Source: Nitrobacter sp035546855 (GTDB lineage Bacteria > Pseudomonadota > Alphaproteobacteria > Rhizobiales > Xanthobacteraceae). Taken from it: DNA of 64,000 nucleotides. Below the pieces are notes generated by a model. That model ran no database searches and had not been told where the DNA came from. It saw only the letters and a list, made by a program, of their open reading frames with translations. The stretch covers positions 1-64,000 of the forward strand of contig DASZVY010000007.1 in the NCBI GenBank assembly GCA_035546855.1. The letters are read 5' to 3'. Shown piece after piece: positions 44,202-52,410 of this stretch. Position 1 is the first letter of the stretch, and each line of letters starts with the position of its first letter. The position numbers were made by a program, and so were the translations under genes.

Positions 44202-44816
44202 TTACCGGGTGGTGACGCTCTCTTCAAGAGTGTCGGGATGCTGCTCGTGCACGAACTCGAGCGCGAAGCCTTCCTCGAGGTGGCGGACCACCCGCGCCTG
44301 CACCTTGCCGAGCGCGACCTGGGATTTCAGCGGCGGCCGGTGCTCGGCGGCGATGGCGGCGCCCGACAGCGACATGTCGATGATCCGGCATGTCATCTGC
44401 CTTCCGTCTTCGAGGGTGAGGACGGCGATCGGGTTGCGCGGCACGATACGGTCGTGGCGGCGGTCCTCGGGCAGATTGAGGATGTCGCGGTTGGCGAGCC
44501 AGGTGAGCTGCGCGGCGAGCTTGTCGCGCTTGCGGGGCGTCGCGCCGACCGTCATGGCGAAGCCGTTGTCGATGATGCGGGTGATCTTGCCTTCGACCCG
44601 GCCGATATGATCGAGATAGGCCACCACGCGGTCGCCGACATTGCCGATGCCCGGCGCGAGCATGGCGAGGCCGCCCGGCGACATGTTGACGACCTGGCAG
44701 GGATATTCGCGGCGATCGGGCAGCATGTAGCGGCCGAGCAGGTGGACTTTCACGCGCTGGAAGCGGCGGCGCTCATCCGGCACCGGAAGACTGGATTGTT
44801 TTTGCGCCAAAGCCAT
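44202..44816 (-). CDS. PilZ domain protein (two PilZ modules)
   Basis: A 204-residue cytosolic protein with two PilZ-like modules. The first has E-R-R-R-F-Q-R-V near residues 15-22 and V-N-M-S-P-G-G, matching the R-x-x-x-R and D/N-x-S-x-x-G c-di-GMP motifs; the second has R-H-D-R-I-V-P-R-N-P and I-D-M-S-L-S-G-A. It probably links c-di-GMP to motility, cellulose or surface functions. The start at 44816 is preferred to 44852. A one-mismatch CtrA site lies 54 bases upstream (44871-44885). Confidence 0.88.
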   Translation of the reverse strand: MALAQKQSSLPVPDERRRFQRVKVHLLGRYMLPDRREYPCQVVNMSPGGLAMLAPGIGNVGDRVVAYLDHIGRVEGKITRIIDNGFAMTVGATPRKRDKLAAQLTWLANRDILNLPEDRRHDRIVPRNPIAVLTLEDGRQMTCRIIDMSLSGAAIAAEHRPPLKSQVALGKVQARVVRHLEEGFALEFVHEQHPDTLEESVTTR

Positions 44817-44870
44817 TGTTGCTGCCGGTCGGCCGGAACTCGGTATGGTCAAACCCTACGGCTGGCAAGG

Positions 44871-44885
44871 TTAACGCACCGTTAG
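44871..44885. promoter_or_regulatory. CtrA-type site with one mismatch (TTAA-N7-TTAG)
   Basis: TTAA at 44871 and TTAG at 44882 with seven bases between, upstream of the PilZ gene on the minus strand. Confidence 0.45.
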
Positions 44886-44932
44886 CAGCCCCCGGCGGTT
44901 GCGGCAACCGGCGTCTTTCCGGGCGGTCGGAT

Positions 44933-45490
44933 TCAGCGCAGCCCCTCGTAGACCATGAAGCCGCGCGCGATCGCGAGCTTCTTCAGAACGCGCGGCACGA
45001 AACGTTGCGGGGGGTGATTCATGTAGCGCCATGAGGTGAGGGTGAATGCGCCGAGCAACTCGCCGTCATGCTGCATCGGAGCCAGCAATCCGGTCATGCT
45101 GATCGGGGTATTGGCCCGCGCGGCAAAGGGTAGCAGCAGCAGTTCGAGATAGGCCGTGGTCCCGCCCGCGGATGCGGCCGTGACGCCGGCGACCGCGGCC
45201 ATCGTTTCTTCGGACACCACGCCCAGGATCTCGTTGATTTCACGCCGGCTCGCCGTCGCGAACAGATCCGGAAGATTCTCGCCCTTGAGGTCGCGGCCGA
45301 GCAGGGCGCAAACCCGGGTTCCCGCCACCCGGAACGGGTAGCCATGTCGCGGGTCCAGCGAAAGCACGAAGATATCGCCGAGCAGGCCGCGCACGGCGCC
45401 TGGCTCGACCGCGCTCCGGTCGGGAGCGCGCGCACCATTCCGCTTTTCATCCCAATAGGCGAAGAATTCGCGGCTGGCTGGATGTTTCAT
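44933..45490 (-). CDS. PAS domain protein (PAS_5 family)
   Basis: A 185-residue protein of the short PAS_5 (PF07310-type) family common in Rhizobiales. Typical is F-F-A-Y-W-D-E-K-R-N-G-A-R-A-P-D-R at residues 9-25, followed by D-P-R-H-G-Y-P-F-R-V-A-G-T-R-V and L-L-G-R-D-L-K-G. No output domain is present, so it would work through a partner. The ATG at 45490 is preferred to the longer frame. It is divergent from the region with a CtrA site at 45639-45653. Confidence 0.8.
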   Translation of the reverse strand: MKHPASREFFAYWDEKRNGARAPDRSAVEPGAVRGLLGDIFVLSLDPRHGYPFRVAGTRVCALLGRDLKGENLPDLFATASRREINEILGVVSEETMAAVAGVTAASAGGTTAYLELLLLPFAARANTPISMTGLLAPMQHDGELLGAFTLTSWRYMNHPPQRFVPRVLKKLAIARGFMVYEGLR

Positions 45491-45638
45491 GACCTGGACT
45501 GTCCCGGCCGCGGCCGGAAGCGGACACTTCTGTCCCGCTTCCGGGCGTCGCGGCGCCCGTTTTCCGTTGTGCCGGAGGGACGGTGCAGCGTCCATGCCAT
45601 TGGCGGATTTGGCGCCGCCGGTCCCCGTCTTTGTGGCG

Positions 45639-45653
45639 TTAACGTTAAATTAA
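45639..45653. promoter_or_regulatory. CtrA-type site TTAA-N7-TTAA(C)
   Basis: TTAA at 45639 and TTAAC from 45650 with seven bases between, the complete CtrA consensus. It lies between the PAS gene (start 45490, minus) and the orphan terminator and rhomboid gene (plus). Confidence 0.65.
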
Positions 45654-45654
45654 C

Positions 45655-45853
45655 TATGGGGTTGGCCCTTTTGGCGAGGCCGGTATGGTCCGACCGTTCT
45701 CCATTCTCGCCGGTTGTCTCCAGGGCCGGCGTGGCAGTCACGGGCAGATTGGCGTCGAACAGAACCGGTCGGCGCGGGGAGGGGTGGGGAAGACCCAGCG
45801 GCAAGACCGGTCAGGACATAGGGGAGGGCTTTCTCAGGGCCCTCCCTTTTTCA
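45655..45853 (+). ncRNA. Candidate small RNA or leader ending in an orphan terminator
   Basis: About 200 bases between a full CtrA site and a strong intrinsic terminator, without a supported open frame. Internal pairings such as CCGACCG / CGGTCGG and several C-rich/G-rich arms suggest a folded RNA. It could be a free small RNA or an attenuated leader of the rhomboid gene 145 bases further on. It does not match 6S, 4.5S or tmRNA as far as I can tell. Confidence 0.3.
45823..45853 (+). terminator. Strong intrinsic terminator with no protein gene upstream
   Basis: Perfect 8-base stem GGGAGGGC / GCCCTCCC with a 9-base loop, followed by TTTTTC. The nearest plus-strand protein gene upstream ends more than 3 kb away (41854). 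Confidence 0.8.
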
Positions 45854-45997
45854 CGGTCGATCCCCCGGCCGGATCACGTGTCCTGGTCCATGACCACAAT
45901 GCAGCCCCATGGCGGGAACGCTTTCGCTTGCGCAGCATGGCCAAGCCGCCTATTGGGGCCCATCGCTCCCGTGAGCGCGCATATGGACAGTTGAACA

Positions 45998-46774
45998 TTG
46001 GACTCCCCGGCCAAGCCGCGCGAACCGATCCTGACCCTGCCGGGGGCGCTGACGGCCTATATCGGGCTGCTGGTCGTCATCCATGCCATCCGCATGCTGC
46101 TGCCGACCGATCTGGAATACTGGACCATCGAGGTCTTCGGCTTCATTCCGCTGCGCTACGATTCCATGGTGCTGGCCACTCCGTTCCCCGGCGGCGCCGG
46201 CGCCAAGATCTGGACCTTCGTCACCTATTCGCTGCTGCACGCCAACCTCAGCCATATCGGCTTCAACATCCTCTGGCTGCTGCCGTTCGGCAGCGCCGTG
46301 GCCCGCCGCTTCGGGGCTGTTCGATTCTTTCTGTTCATGGCGGTGACGGCGGTCGCCGGCGCGTTGGCGCATCTCGTCACCCACGCGCACGGCCTCGCGC
46401 CGATGATCGGCGCGTCGGCCTCGGTTTCGGGCGCCATGGCGGCGGCGATCCGCTTCGCTTTCGTCCGCGGCAGCTTCCTGTCGTTCCGCAACAGCGCCGA
46501 TGCGGATGCCGCGGCGCGGGTGCCGGCCCTGCCGCTGACGCGGGCGTTGCGCAATCCGAGGGTGCTGGCGTTCCTGGCGATCTGGTTCGGCGTCAACATC
46601 ATTTTCGGAATCGGATCGATCGCCATCGGCGCCGAAGGTGGAACCGTGGCCTGGCAGGCGCACATCGGCGGCTTTTTCGCCGGCCTCGTGCTGTTTTCGC
46701 TGTTCGATCCGATTCCGCGCCACGCTCCGAGCGCCGGGCAACTGCCGGCCGGGGACGCGCCGGACCGCATGTGA
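45998..46774 (+). CDS. Rhomboid family intramembrane serine protease
   Basis: A 258-residue rhomboid with six or seven membrane segments. The H-A-N-L-S-H-I-G-F-N motif lies at residues 81-90, the nucleophile Ser140 in G-A-S-A-S-V-S-G and the catalytic His in A-H-I-G-G-F-F-A-G. It cleaves helices within the membrane; substrates unknown. The start is a TTG at 45998 (M-D-S-P-A-K-P), since no ATG precedes the conserved part; the ribosome binding site is weak. The upstream terminator suggests attenuation or an unrelated small RNA. Confidence 0.9.
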   Translation: MDSPAKPREPILTLPGALTAYIGLLVVIHAIRMLLPTDLEYWTIEVFGFIPLRYDSMVLATPFPGGAGAKIWTFVTYSLLHANLSHIGFNILWLLPFGSAVARRFGAVRFFLFMAVTAVAGALAHLVTHAHGLAPMIGASASVSGAMAAAIRFAFVRGSFLSFRNSADADAAARVPALPLTRALRNPRVLAFLAIWFGVNIIFGIGSIAIGAEGGTVAWQAHIGGFFAGLVLFSLFDPIPRHAPSAGQLPAGDAPDRM

Positions 46775-46977
46775 CGACCTCCGCTTGCCGAACGGCGCAA
46801 TCTTGGCCATCATCATGTTGTTTCAGGCGACTCCGGCTCGCGTGAAGAGACTCTGGTGAAGAACGTGGCGCTTTGGCTTCATGCGCCTGAACAAAATGAA
46901 CGCGAGATTGTTGCCTGAAGGCTGAAGATCAGCGGGTTGCGCCGGCTTGCCGCGCAGCCGTCCTTAAGGAGGCGACA

Positions 46978-47406
46978 ATGACGGTACGAGCGATCCTCAA
47001 CGCCAAGGGCCACAACGTCGTAAGCATCGAGCCGGACGCGAAGCTCTCGGCGGCCATCAACCTTCTGTCCGAGCGGCGCATCGGCGCGGTTCTGGTCATG
47101 AGCGGCACCCACGTCGATGGCATCCTGTCGGAACGCGACATCGTGCGCGCGCTCGGCCAGCGCGGCGCGGCCGCACTCGATGATCCCGTCAGCGCGGTGA
47201 TGACGCGCAAGGTCGTGCATTGCGGTCCGTCGGATACGGTTGCGGGCCTCATGGAGGTGATGACGACGGGTAAATTCCGCCATCTCCCTGTGATGGAGGA
47301 TGGCCGGCTTGTCGGGCTGGTCTCGATCGGCGACGTCGTGAAGCTGCGCGTCACCGAATACGAGCAGGAGCAGGAAGCGCTACGCGACTACATCAAGACG
47401 GCCTGA
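46978..47406 (+). CDS. CBS domain-pair protein
   Basis: A 142-residue stand-alone CBS-pair protein. The first CBS module has L-S-E-R-R-I-G-A-V-L-V and I-L-S-E-R-D-I-V-R-A, the second has M-T-T-G-K-F-R-H-L-P-V and L-V-G-L-V-S-I-G-D-V-V-K. Such proteins bind AMP, ATP or SAM and act as energy sensors for partners. AAGGAGGCGACA directly before the ATG is an excellent ribosome binding site. It converges with the patatin gene. Confidence 0.93.
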   Translation: MTVRAILNAKGHNVVSIEPDAKLSAAINLLSERRIGAVLVMSGTHVDGILSERDIVRALGQRGAAALDDPVSAVMTRKVVHCGPSDTVAGLMEVMTTGKFRHLPVMEDGRLVGLVSIGDVVKLRVTEYEQEQEALRDYIKTA

Positions 47407-47418
47407 CCGGCTCGCTGG

Positions 47419-48462
47419 TCAGGTCGCGTCGCCGGCCGTGGCGCTCGAAGCGGCGGAGGGCGCGAGGATTTCGATGGCCTCGACGATCGCCTCGATGGTC
47501 CGATCGGCGGCGCGCATGCCGTGCGCGATCAGATCGTCGGCGCGGTGGAAGTCGAACCAGCCGATCTGGCCGACGCGTGGCGATATCAGGAGATCGGGCG
47601 GATCGCCGGCGAGGCGGGCGCGGGTGATGCGGTCCTGCATGATGTTGAAGGCGTCGACCATCACCGTCGAAATTCCGGGGCGGCCGCCGCCGCCGAAGAA
47701 TTCGCGCTTCACCGTCCGCTCGGCCGAGAAGAAGCGGCCCAGCCTGCGCTTGGGCGGCGCGGCTTCTTCGGCGACTTCCTCCGCCGGCGCTTCCGGCGCG
47801 GTGCCGTGCGAGAAAATCGTGGTGCTGTGGCCGAACACGTCGCTTGAGAGGTTGGCCGCGATCACGATCTCCGCGCCTAGCGCGCGCGCGGTCGAGACCG
47901 GCACCGGATTGACCATGGCGCCATCGACCAGCCAGCGGTCTCCGATCAAGATCGGCGCGAAGATCCCGGGGAGCGCATAGGACGCCCGCATCGCATCGAC
48001 GATGCGGCCGTGGGTCAGCCAGATTTCATGTCCGGTGCGGATCTCGGTGGCCACGCTGGCGTATTTCAGCGGCAGGTCCTCGATCAGGGTCTGTCCGAGC
48101 GAAGCCTCAAGCTGCGCGGCAAGCTTGCCGCCGCCGATCAGCCCCGAGCCATTCAGGCGGATGTCGAGATAGCTCAAGATATTGCGCGGCTGGAGACTGC
48201 GGGCCCACTCCTCGAGGGTGTCGAGATGTCCTGCGGCATAGGCGCCGCCGACCACCGCGCCGATCGAGGTGCCGACCACGACGTTCGGGACGATGCCGTG
48301 GGCGATTAGCGACCGAAGAATGCCGATATGGGCGAAGCCGCGGGCCGCTCCGCCGCCGAGCGCGAGGCCGATGACAGGCCGCCGGACGCTGCCCAACCCC
48401 ACCTTGTCGTGGCCCGACGCTCCGTTTCCGCTCTGGCCGCGGCCCCTCAAACTCTCAAGCAC
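47419..48462 (-). CDS. Patatin-like phospholipase (RssA-like)
   Basis: A 347-residue patatin-family lipase. The oxyanion motif G-G-G-A-A-R-G lies at residues 36-42, the nucleophile Ser66 in G-T-S-I-G and the catalytic Asp in V-D-G-A-M-V-N-P. A variable, charged insertion with P-P-K-R-R-L-G-R-F-F follows. Probably cytosolic or membrane-associated. The start is a GTG at 48462. Convergent with the CBS gene and divergent from the secreted Pro-rich protein gene. Confidence 0.9.
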   Translation of the reverse strand: MLESLRGRGQSGNGASGHDKVGLGSVRRPVIGLALGGGAARGFAHIGILRSLIAHGIVPNVVVGTSIGAVVGGAYAAGHLDTLEEWARSLQPRNILSYLDIRLNGSGLIGGGKLAAQLEASLGQTLIEDLPLKYASVATEIRTGHEIWLTHGRIVDAMRASYALPGIFAPILIGDRWLVDGAMVNPVPVSTARALGAEIVIAANLSSDVFGHSTTIFSHGTAPEAPAEEVAEEAAPPKRRLGRFFSAERTVKREFFGGGGRPGISTVMVDAFNIMQDRITRARLAGDPPDLLISPRVGQIGWFDFHRADDLIAHGMRAADRTIEAIVEAIEILAPSAASSATAGDAT

Positions 48463-48692
48463 GATGAATGATCCTGACGCGTGGTTGGTGGTGTGATGCT
48501 GATGGCGTGACGTGCATTATGCACCACAAACGCCTGCGCGGCACGATTTGTGCCTCGCACGATCCCGCGTAGGCGGGAATTATGACTGCAAGGCGACGCG
48601 CATGGCCGCTTTTGCCGACGCCCGGAGATATTGCCGGCGGATCCCGGACAGATGGCTTGAATTTGCCGCGTTTTCGGGGAAAAACCGCTGCC

Positions 48693-49766
48693 ATGATGTC
48701 GAGGGGCACCGCCGATCACCAATCCGCGCACCGGCTGAGGCGGAGGTGGACGCTTGCGCTCGCGGTTCTTGCAGTCCTGTCGATTCCGGCGGCGGCGTCG
48801 GCCCAGTTGTTCGGGGATCGCCCGCCACCCGTTCCGCCGGCTACGGTTCCGGATGCGCCGACGGGCGGGGCCATCAGCCTTGCGCCGTCGTCGGGACCCG
48901 CTGCCGCACCGAATCTGCCCACGCCGCTGACGATGCCACCCGTGGCCGCGGTCCCCCCGGCCGCCGCGATGCCGCCTGTTACGCCGCCATCCATCGCATC
49001 GACGTCAAACCAGGCCGTGCTGGCGCTGACGGCGCGTTACGGCAAGGACATGCCGGTCATCAACGGCGGGCTGATCTGGCGGGTTTATTCCGATCGCCCC
49101 GACCATACCGGCGCGTTCAAACTGGTTCGAGAGGACCATAACGCGACGCCGAACATCGTGCTGCCGCCCGGCGGCTATGTGGTGCACGTGGCGCTCGGGC
49201 TTGTCAGCGCCGTCAAGCCGGTGACGCTGAAGGCCGATACCGACCGGGAATCGTTCGTGCTGCCGGCCGGTGGCCTGCGCATGGAAGGGAAGGTCGGCGG
49301 CTCGCCCATTCCGCAGAACCAGATCGCGTTCAGCATCTACAAGGGCAGCCAGTTCGATGGCACCGTGCGCGCGCCGCTGGTGCCGACCGCGACGCCCGGC
49401 GAGATCGTGCTGTTGCCCGAAGGCACGTACTACATCGTGTCCAACTACGGCGATGCCAACTCGGTGGTCCGCTCGGACATTCGCGTTCAGGCCGGAAAAT
49501 TGACCGATGTCACCATCACCCATCGCGCCGCCGTCATCACGCTCAAGCTCGTCAGCGAGAAGGGCGGCGAAGCTCTTGCGAATACCGCCTGGTCGGTGCT
49601 GACGCCGGGCGGCGACGTCGTCAAGGAATCGATCGGTGCGTTTCCCCGCGTGGTGCTGTCGGAAGGCGAGTATCGCGCCATCGCCAAGAACGAAGGCAAG
49701 GTGTACGAGCGCGCGTTCAACGTGGTGACCGGCGTCGACGGCGAGGTCGAAGTCGTCGCGCATTAG
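48693..49766 (+). CDS. Secreted protein with Pro/Ala-rich linker, function unknown
   Basis: A 357-residue protein with a signal peptide ending near A-A-S-A-Q (residue 38), a Pro/Ala-rich linker (about 42-105) and a beta-rich C-terminal part with internal resemblance between modules (P-P-G-G-Y-V-V-H-V, P-E-G-T-Y-Y-I-V-S, S-E-G-E-Y-R-A-I-A), like repeated carboxypeptidase-regulatory or Ig-type sandwiches. Probably an envelope protein. The two ATG codons at 48693 and 48696 are both possible. The TPR-methyltransferase gene starts 26 bases downstream and may be co-transcribed. Confidence 0.7.
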   Translation: MMSRGTADHQSAHRLRRRWTLALAVLAVLSIPAAASAQLFGDRPPPVPPATVPDAPTGGAISLAPSSGPAAAPNLPTPLTMPPVAAVPPAAAMPPVTPPSIASTSNQAVLALTARYGKDMPVINGGLIWRVYSDRPDHTGAFKLVREDHNATPNIVLPPGGYVVHVALGLVSAVKPVTLKADTDRESFVLPAGGLRMEGKVGGSPIPQNQIAFSIYKGSQFDGTVRAPLVPTATPGEIVLLPEGTYYIVSNYGDANSVVRSDIRVQAGKLTDVTITHRAAVITLKLVSEKGGEALANTAWSVLTPGGDVVKESIGAFPRVVLSEGEYRAIAKNEGKVYERAFNVVTGVDGEVEVVAH

Positions 49767-49792
49767 ACCCTGATCGGACCAGTTGGCGGCAC

Positions 49793-51646
49793 ATGAATCG
49801 AAAAGAGCGGCGCGCGGCCGGCAAAAGAGGCAACGAGCCCGCGACAAGATCGAATGCGCTTGCCATCGGCTTGGCGGGAGCCAGCGTTGCCGATCTTGCC
49901 GCTGAAGCCAGCCGTTTGCGCGGCATCGGCCGCATCGGGGAAGCCCAGGATGTCTGCCGTCAGATCCTCGCGCGAGAGCCGGCGCATGCGCAGACCCTGA
50001 ATCTTCTCGGGCTGATGGCGCAGGCCTCCGGCGATCATCGGGCCGCGGTGAAGATGTTCGCGAAAGCGATCGCGTCGGACGACCTGAATACGGCTTGCTA
50101 TTACAATGCCGGCAATTCGTACCAGGCGCTGGGCAACCGCGCCAAGGCGGCCGCGCATTTCAGTCAGGCGCTCGCGCTCGGCATGAATGAGAAGGCTGTC
50201 GCCTTCATCCTGCAAAGTCCTGTCATCGCGACCTATATTGCGCGGATTGCGGGCAAGTCGCCATTGCCGATCGCAACCGTCGAACTCTTCGGCGCCGAAA
50301 GCGTCGGCCCGCTGGCAAACGACATCTTCCTCTGTTGCGCGCTGGAAGCGGCGACGCTGCCAAGCGCGCAACTCGAGGGGCTGCTGGGGTATGCCCGCGC
50401 CGAGCTGCTGCGGCTTGCAGCAGGGCAAAGCGAAGACGATGGTGAAATTGACGACAAGGCGATCGCCTTTGCTTGCGCGCTCGCGCGGCAATGCTTCATC
50501 AACGAATATGTCTACCCACAGTCCGAAGCGGAAAGCGCTCGCGCGAGCATGCTGCGCGATCGGTTGCTCCAGGATATGGCCTCGGGAACTGCGATCACTC
50601 CGCTCATGCTTGCAGCCGTGGCGGCCTATTTTCCGCTCCACGCCATGCCGATGGCGGAATCGCTTTTGCGCCGGGAGTGGCCCGCGGCCGTGAACGGTCT
50701 GCTCCAGGTGCAGCTTCGCGAGCCACTTGAGGAAACGGGCGATCGCTCCGCCATCGTCAAACTCACGCCGGTCAAGCACGACGTGTCGTTGCAGGTGATG
50801 CATCAGTACGAGGAGAATCCCTATCCGCGCTGGACCGCCAATCCGTTAAAGGCCCTGGCGGCCGATCAGGCGCGGGGGAGGGTCATCCTGCCGGCGGAAC
50901 GGCAAGCCGAGCTTGATATCCTGATTGCAGGCTGCGGCACCGGCTCGCACGCGATCCAGATTGCGCAGGTCTATCCGAACGCGCGGTTGCTTGCGGTCGA
51001 TATAAGCCTGCCCAGCCTCGCTTACGCGCGCCGGAAAACGCGGGAACTCGGCTTGCGTAACATCGAATATGCGCAAGCCGATATTCTGGAACTGGGCGCG
51101 ATCGGTCGTACGTTCGATACGGTCGAGTCGGTCGGTGTCCTCCACCATCTTGCTGAACCGATGGTCGGATGGCTCGTGCTGGTCTCGCTGCTACGCCCGG
51201 GCGGCAGGATGCGCATCGGTCTCTACAGCGAGCTGGCGCGCCGCGTCATCGTCGAGGCTCGTGCCCGGATCGCGACACGCGGCTATCGCGCCACAGCCGA
51301 TGACATCAGACGGTGCCGGCAGGATATCATCCGCGACGCGGCGCACTGGAGGATGCTGCTCGGTTCGCCGGATTTCTACAGCATGAGCGGTTGCCGCGAC
51401 CTGCTGTTCAACGTCATGGAGCACCGTTTCACAATCCCGGCGATCGCTGCATTCCTGAATGACAACGAACTGACGTTCCTGGGCTTTGAACCGTTCGACG
51501 ATCCGACGGTGATCGACGCATTTCACAAGCAGTTCGGGAGCGCGGCCGACGAGGCTGACCTGGATCAATGGCATCGCTTCGAAGCGGATCATTCGGAGAC
51601 GTTCTGGGACATGTACAACTTCGTGGTCACCAAGAACGCACCCTGA
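49793..51646 (+). CDS. TPR repeat - class I methyltransferase fusion protein
   Basis: A 617-residue fusion. Residues about 40-140 form tetratricopeptide-like repeats (L-N-L-L-G-L-M-A-Q-A-S-G-D and Y-N-A-G-N-S-Y-Q-A-L-G-N). A helical middle is followed from about 370 by a SAM-dependent methyltransferase with motif I I-A-G-C-G-T-G-S-H, acidic D-I-S-L-P-S-L-A-Y-A-R and V-G-V-L-H-H-L. The small basic N-terminus M-N-R-K-E-R-R-A-A-G-K-R is typical of this architecture in Bradyrhizobium-type bacteria. The substrate is unknown. Confidence 0.85.
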   Translation: MNRKERRAAGKRGNEPATRSNALAIGLAGASVADLAAEASRLRGIGRIGEAQDVCRQILAREPAHAQTLNLLGLMAQASGDHRAAVKMFAKAIASDDLNTACYYNAGNSYQALGNRAKAAAHFSQALALGMNEKAVAFILQSPVIATYIARIAGKSPLPIATVELFGAESVGPLANDIFLCCALEAATLPSAQLEGLLGYARAELLRLAAGQSEDDGEIDDKAIAFACALARQCFINEYVYPQSEAESARASMLRDRLLQDMASGTAITPLMLAAVAAYFPLHAMPMAESLLRREWPAAVNGLLQVQLREPLEETGDRSAIVKLTPVKHDVSLQVMHQYEENPYPRWTANPLKALAADQARGRVILPAERQAELDILIAGCGTGSHAIQIAQVYPNARLLAVDISLPSLAYARRKTRELGLRNIEYAQADILELGAIGRTFDTVESVGVLHHLAEPMVGWLVLVSLLRPGGRMRIGLYSELARRVIVEARARIATRGYRATADDIRRCRQDIIRDAAHWRMLLGSPDFYSMSGCRDLLFNVMEHRFTIPAIAAFLNDNELTFLGFEPFDDPTVIDAFHKQFGSAADEADLDQWHRFEADHSETFWDMYNFVVTKNAP

Positions 51647-51692
51647 TGCGACCGGGAAGCTGTTCGAAGCCGGGTTGCGTGCAAAGCCGCTG

Positions 51693-52256
51693 CTAAAATC
51701 GCGACACGATGTCTGACAGGACGGGGCGCGGGCGGTCTTCGTTCGGCTTGGTCGGCGTGCCGATATGGATGAAGCCGGCAAGCTTTTCGTCGGGCTTCAA
51801 TCCCAGTCCGTCGAGCACGTCGCGGTCGAAGGCGAACCAGCCCGTTAGCCAGTTCGCGCCGTAACCGAGGGCTGTCGCGGCGTTGACGATGTTCATCGCG
51901 CTGGCGCCGGCGGACAGTTCCTGCTCCCATGCCGGCACTTTTGGATGCGGTTTGGTGAAGCTCACCACCGCGATCACCAGCGGGGCATCCATCAGGCGGC
52001 GCTTCTCGACTTCGATGTCGGCCTGCGGCGCGCCTGGATTTTTTCGCGCGAATACGCGGGCGATGATCTCTCCGGCGCGGGCGCGCGCCTCGCCCTCGAA
52101 CACGATGAAGCGCCACGGCGCGAGCTTGCCGTGATCGGGCACGCGCGCGCCGATGGTCAGGATGGTCTCGAGCTCGGCCGGCGAGGGGCCGGGGCCGTGC
52201 ATGTCGCGCGGCTTGACGGAGCGGCGGGTTTTCAGGAAGTTGATCGTGTCGGGCAT
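51693..52256 (-). CDS. Nitroreductase family protein (YdjA-like)
   Basis: A 187-residue FMN-dependent nitroreductase-family protein of the short YdjA type. Typical are R-R-S-V-K-P-R near residues 11-17, A-R-V-P-D-H-G-K-L-A-P-W-R-F and G-Y-G-A-N-W-L-T-G-W. The ATG at 52256 gives M-P-D-T-I-N-F-L-K-T-R; the frame is open to 52307 but without homology. It reduces nitro groups or quinones with NAD(P)H. It follows thrS on the same strand, separated by a CCCGGC hairpin. Confidence 0.87.
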   Translation of the reverse strand: MPDTINFLKTRRSVKPRDMHGPGPSPAELETILTIGARVPDHGKLAPWRFIVFEGEARARAGEIIARVFARKNPGAPQADIEVEKRRLMDAPLVIAVVSFTKPHPKVPAWEQELSAGASAMNIVNAATALGYGANWLTGWFAFDRDVLDGLGLKPDEKLAGFIHIGTPTKPNEDRPRPVLSDIVSRF

Positions 52257-52364
52257 ACGCTTATCTTTCGTCAGACGGGACAACGGCACGAAGCGTCTGC
52301 GCGCCAAGCACGCTTCATCGCGAACGCCGTCCGTTGCTTCAGGACTACAATTAGTAAGACGTGG

Positions 52365-52387
52365 ATGCCCGGCACAAGGCCGGGCAT
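52365..52387. repeat. Palindrome ATGCCCGGC / GCCGGGCAT
   Basis: A perfect 9-base stem with a 5-base loop, followed by GAC. This short unit is a common dispersed repeat in the group. It lies between thrS and the nitroreductase gene and could slow decay or end part of the thrS transcript, but has no T-run. Confidence 0.7.
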
Positions 52388-52410
52388 GACGAATTACTTT
52401 GGAATAGCCT

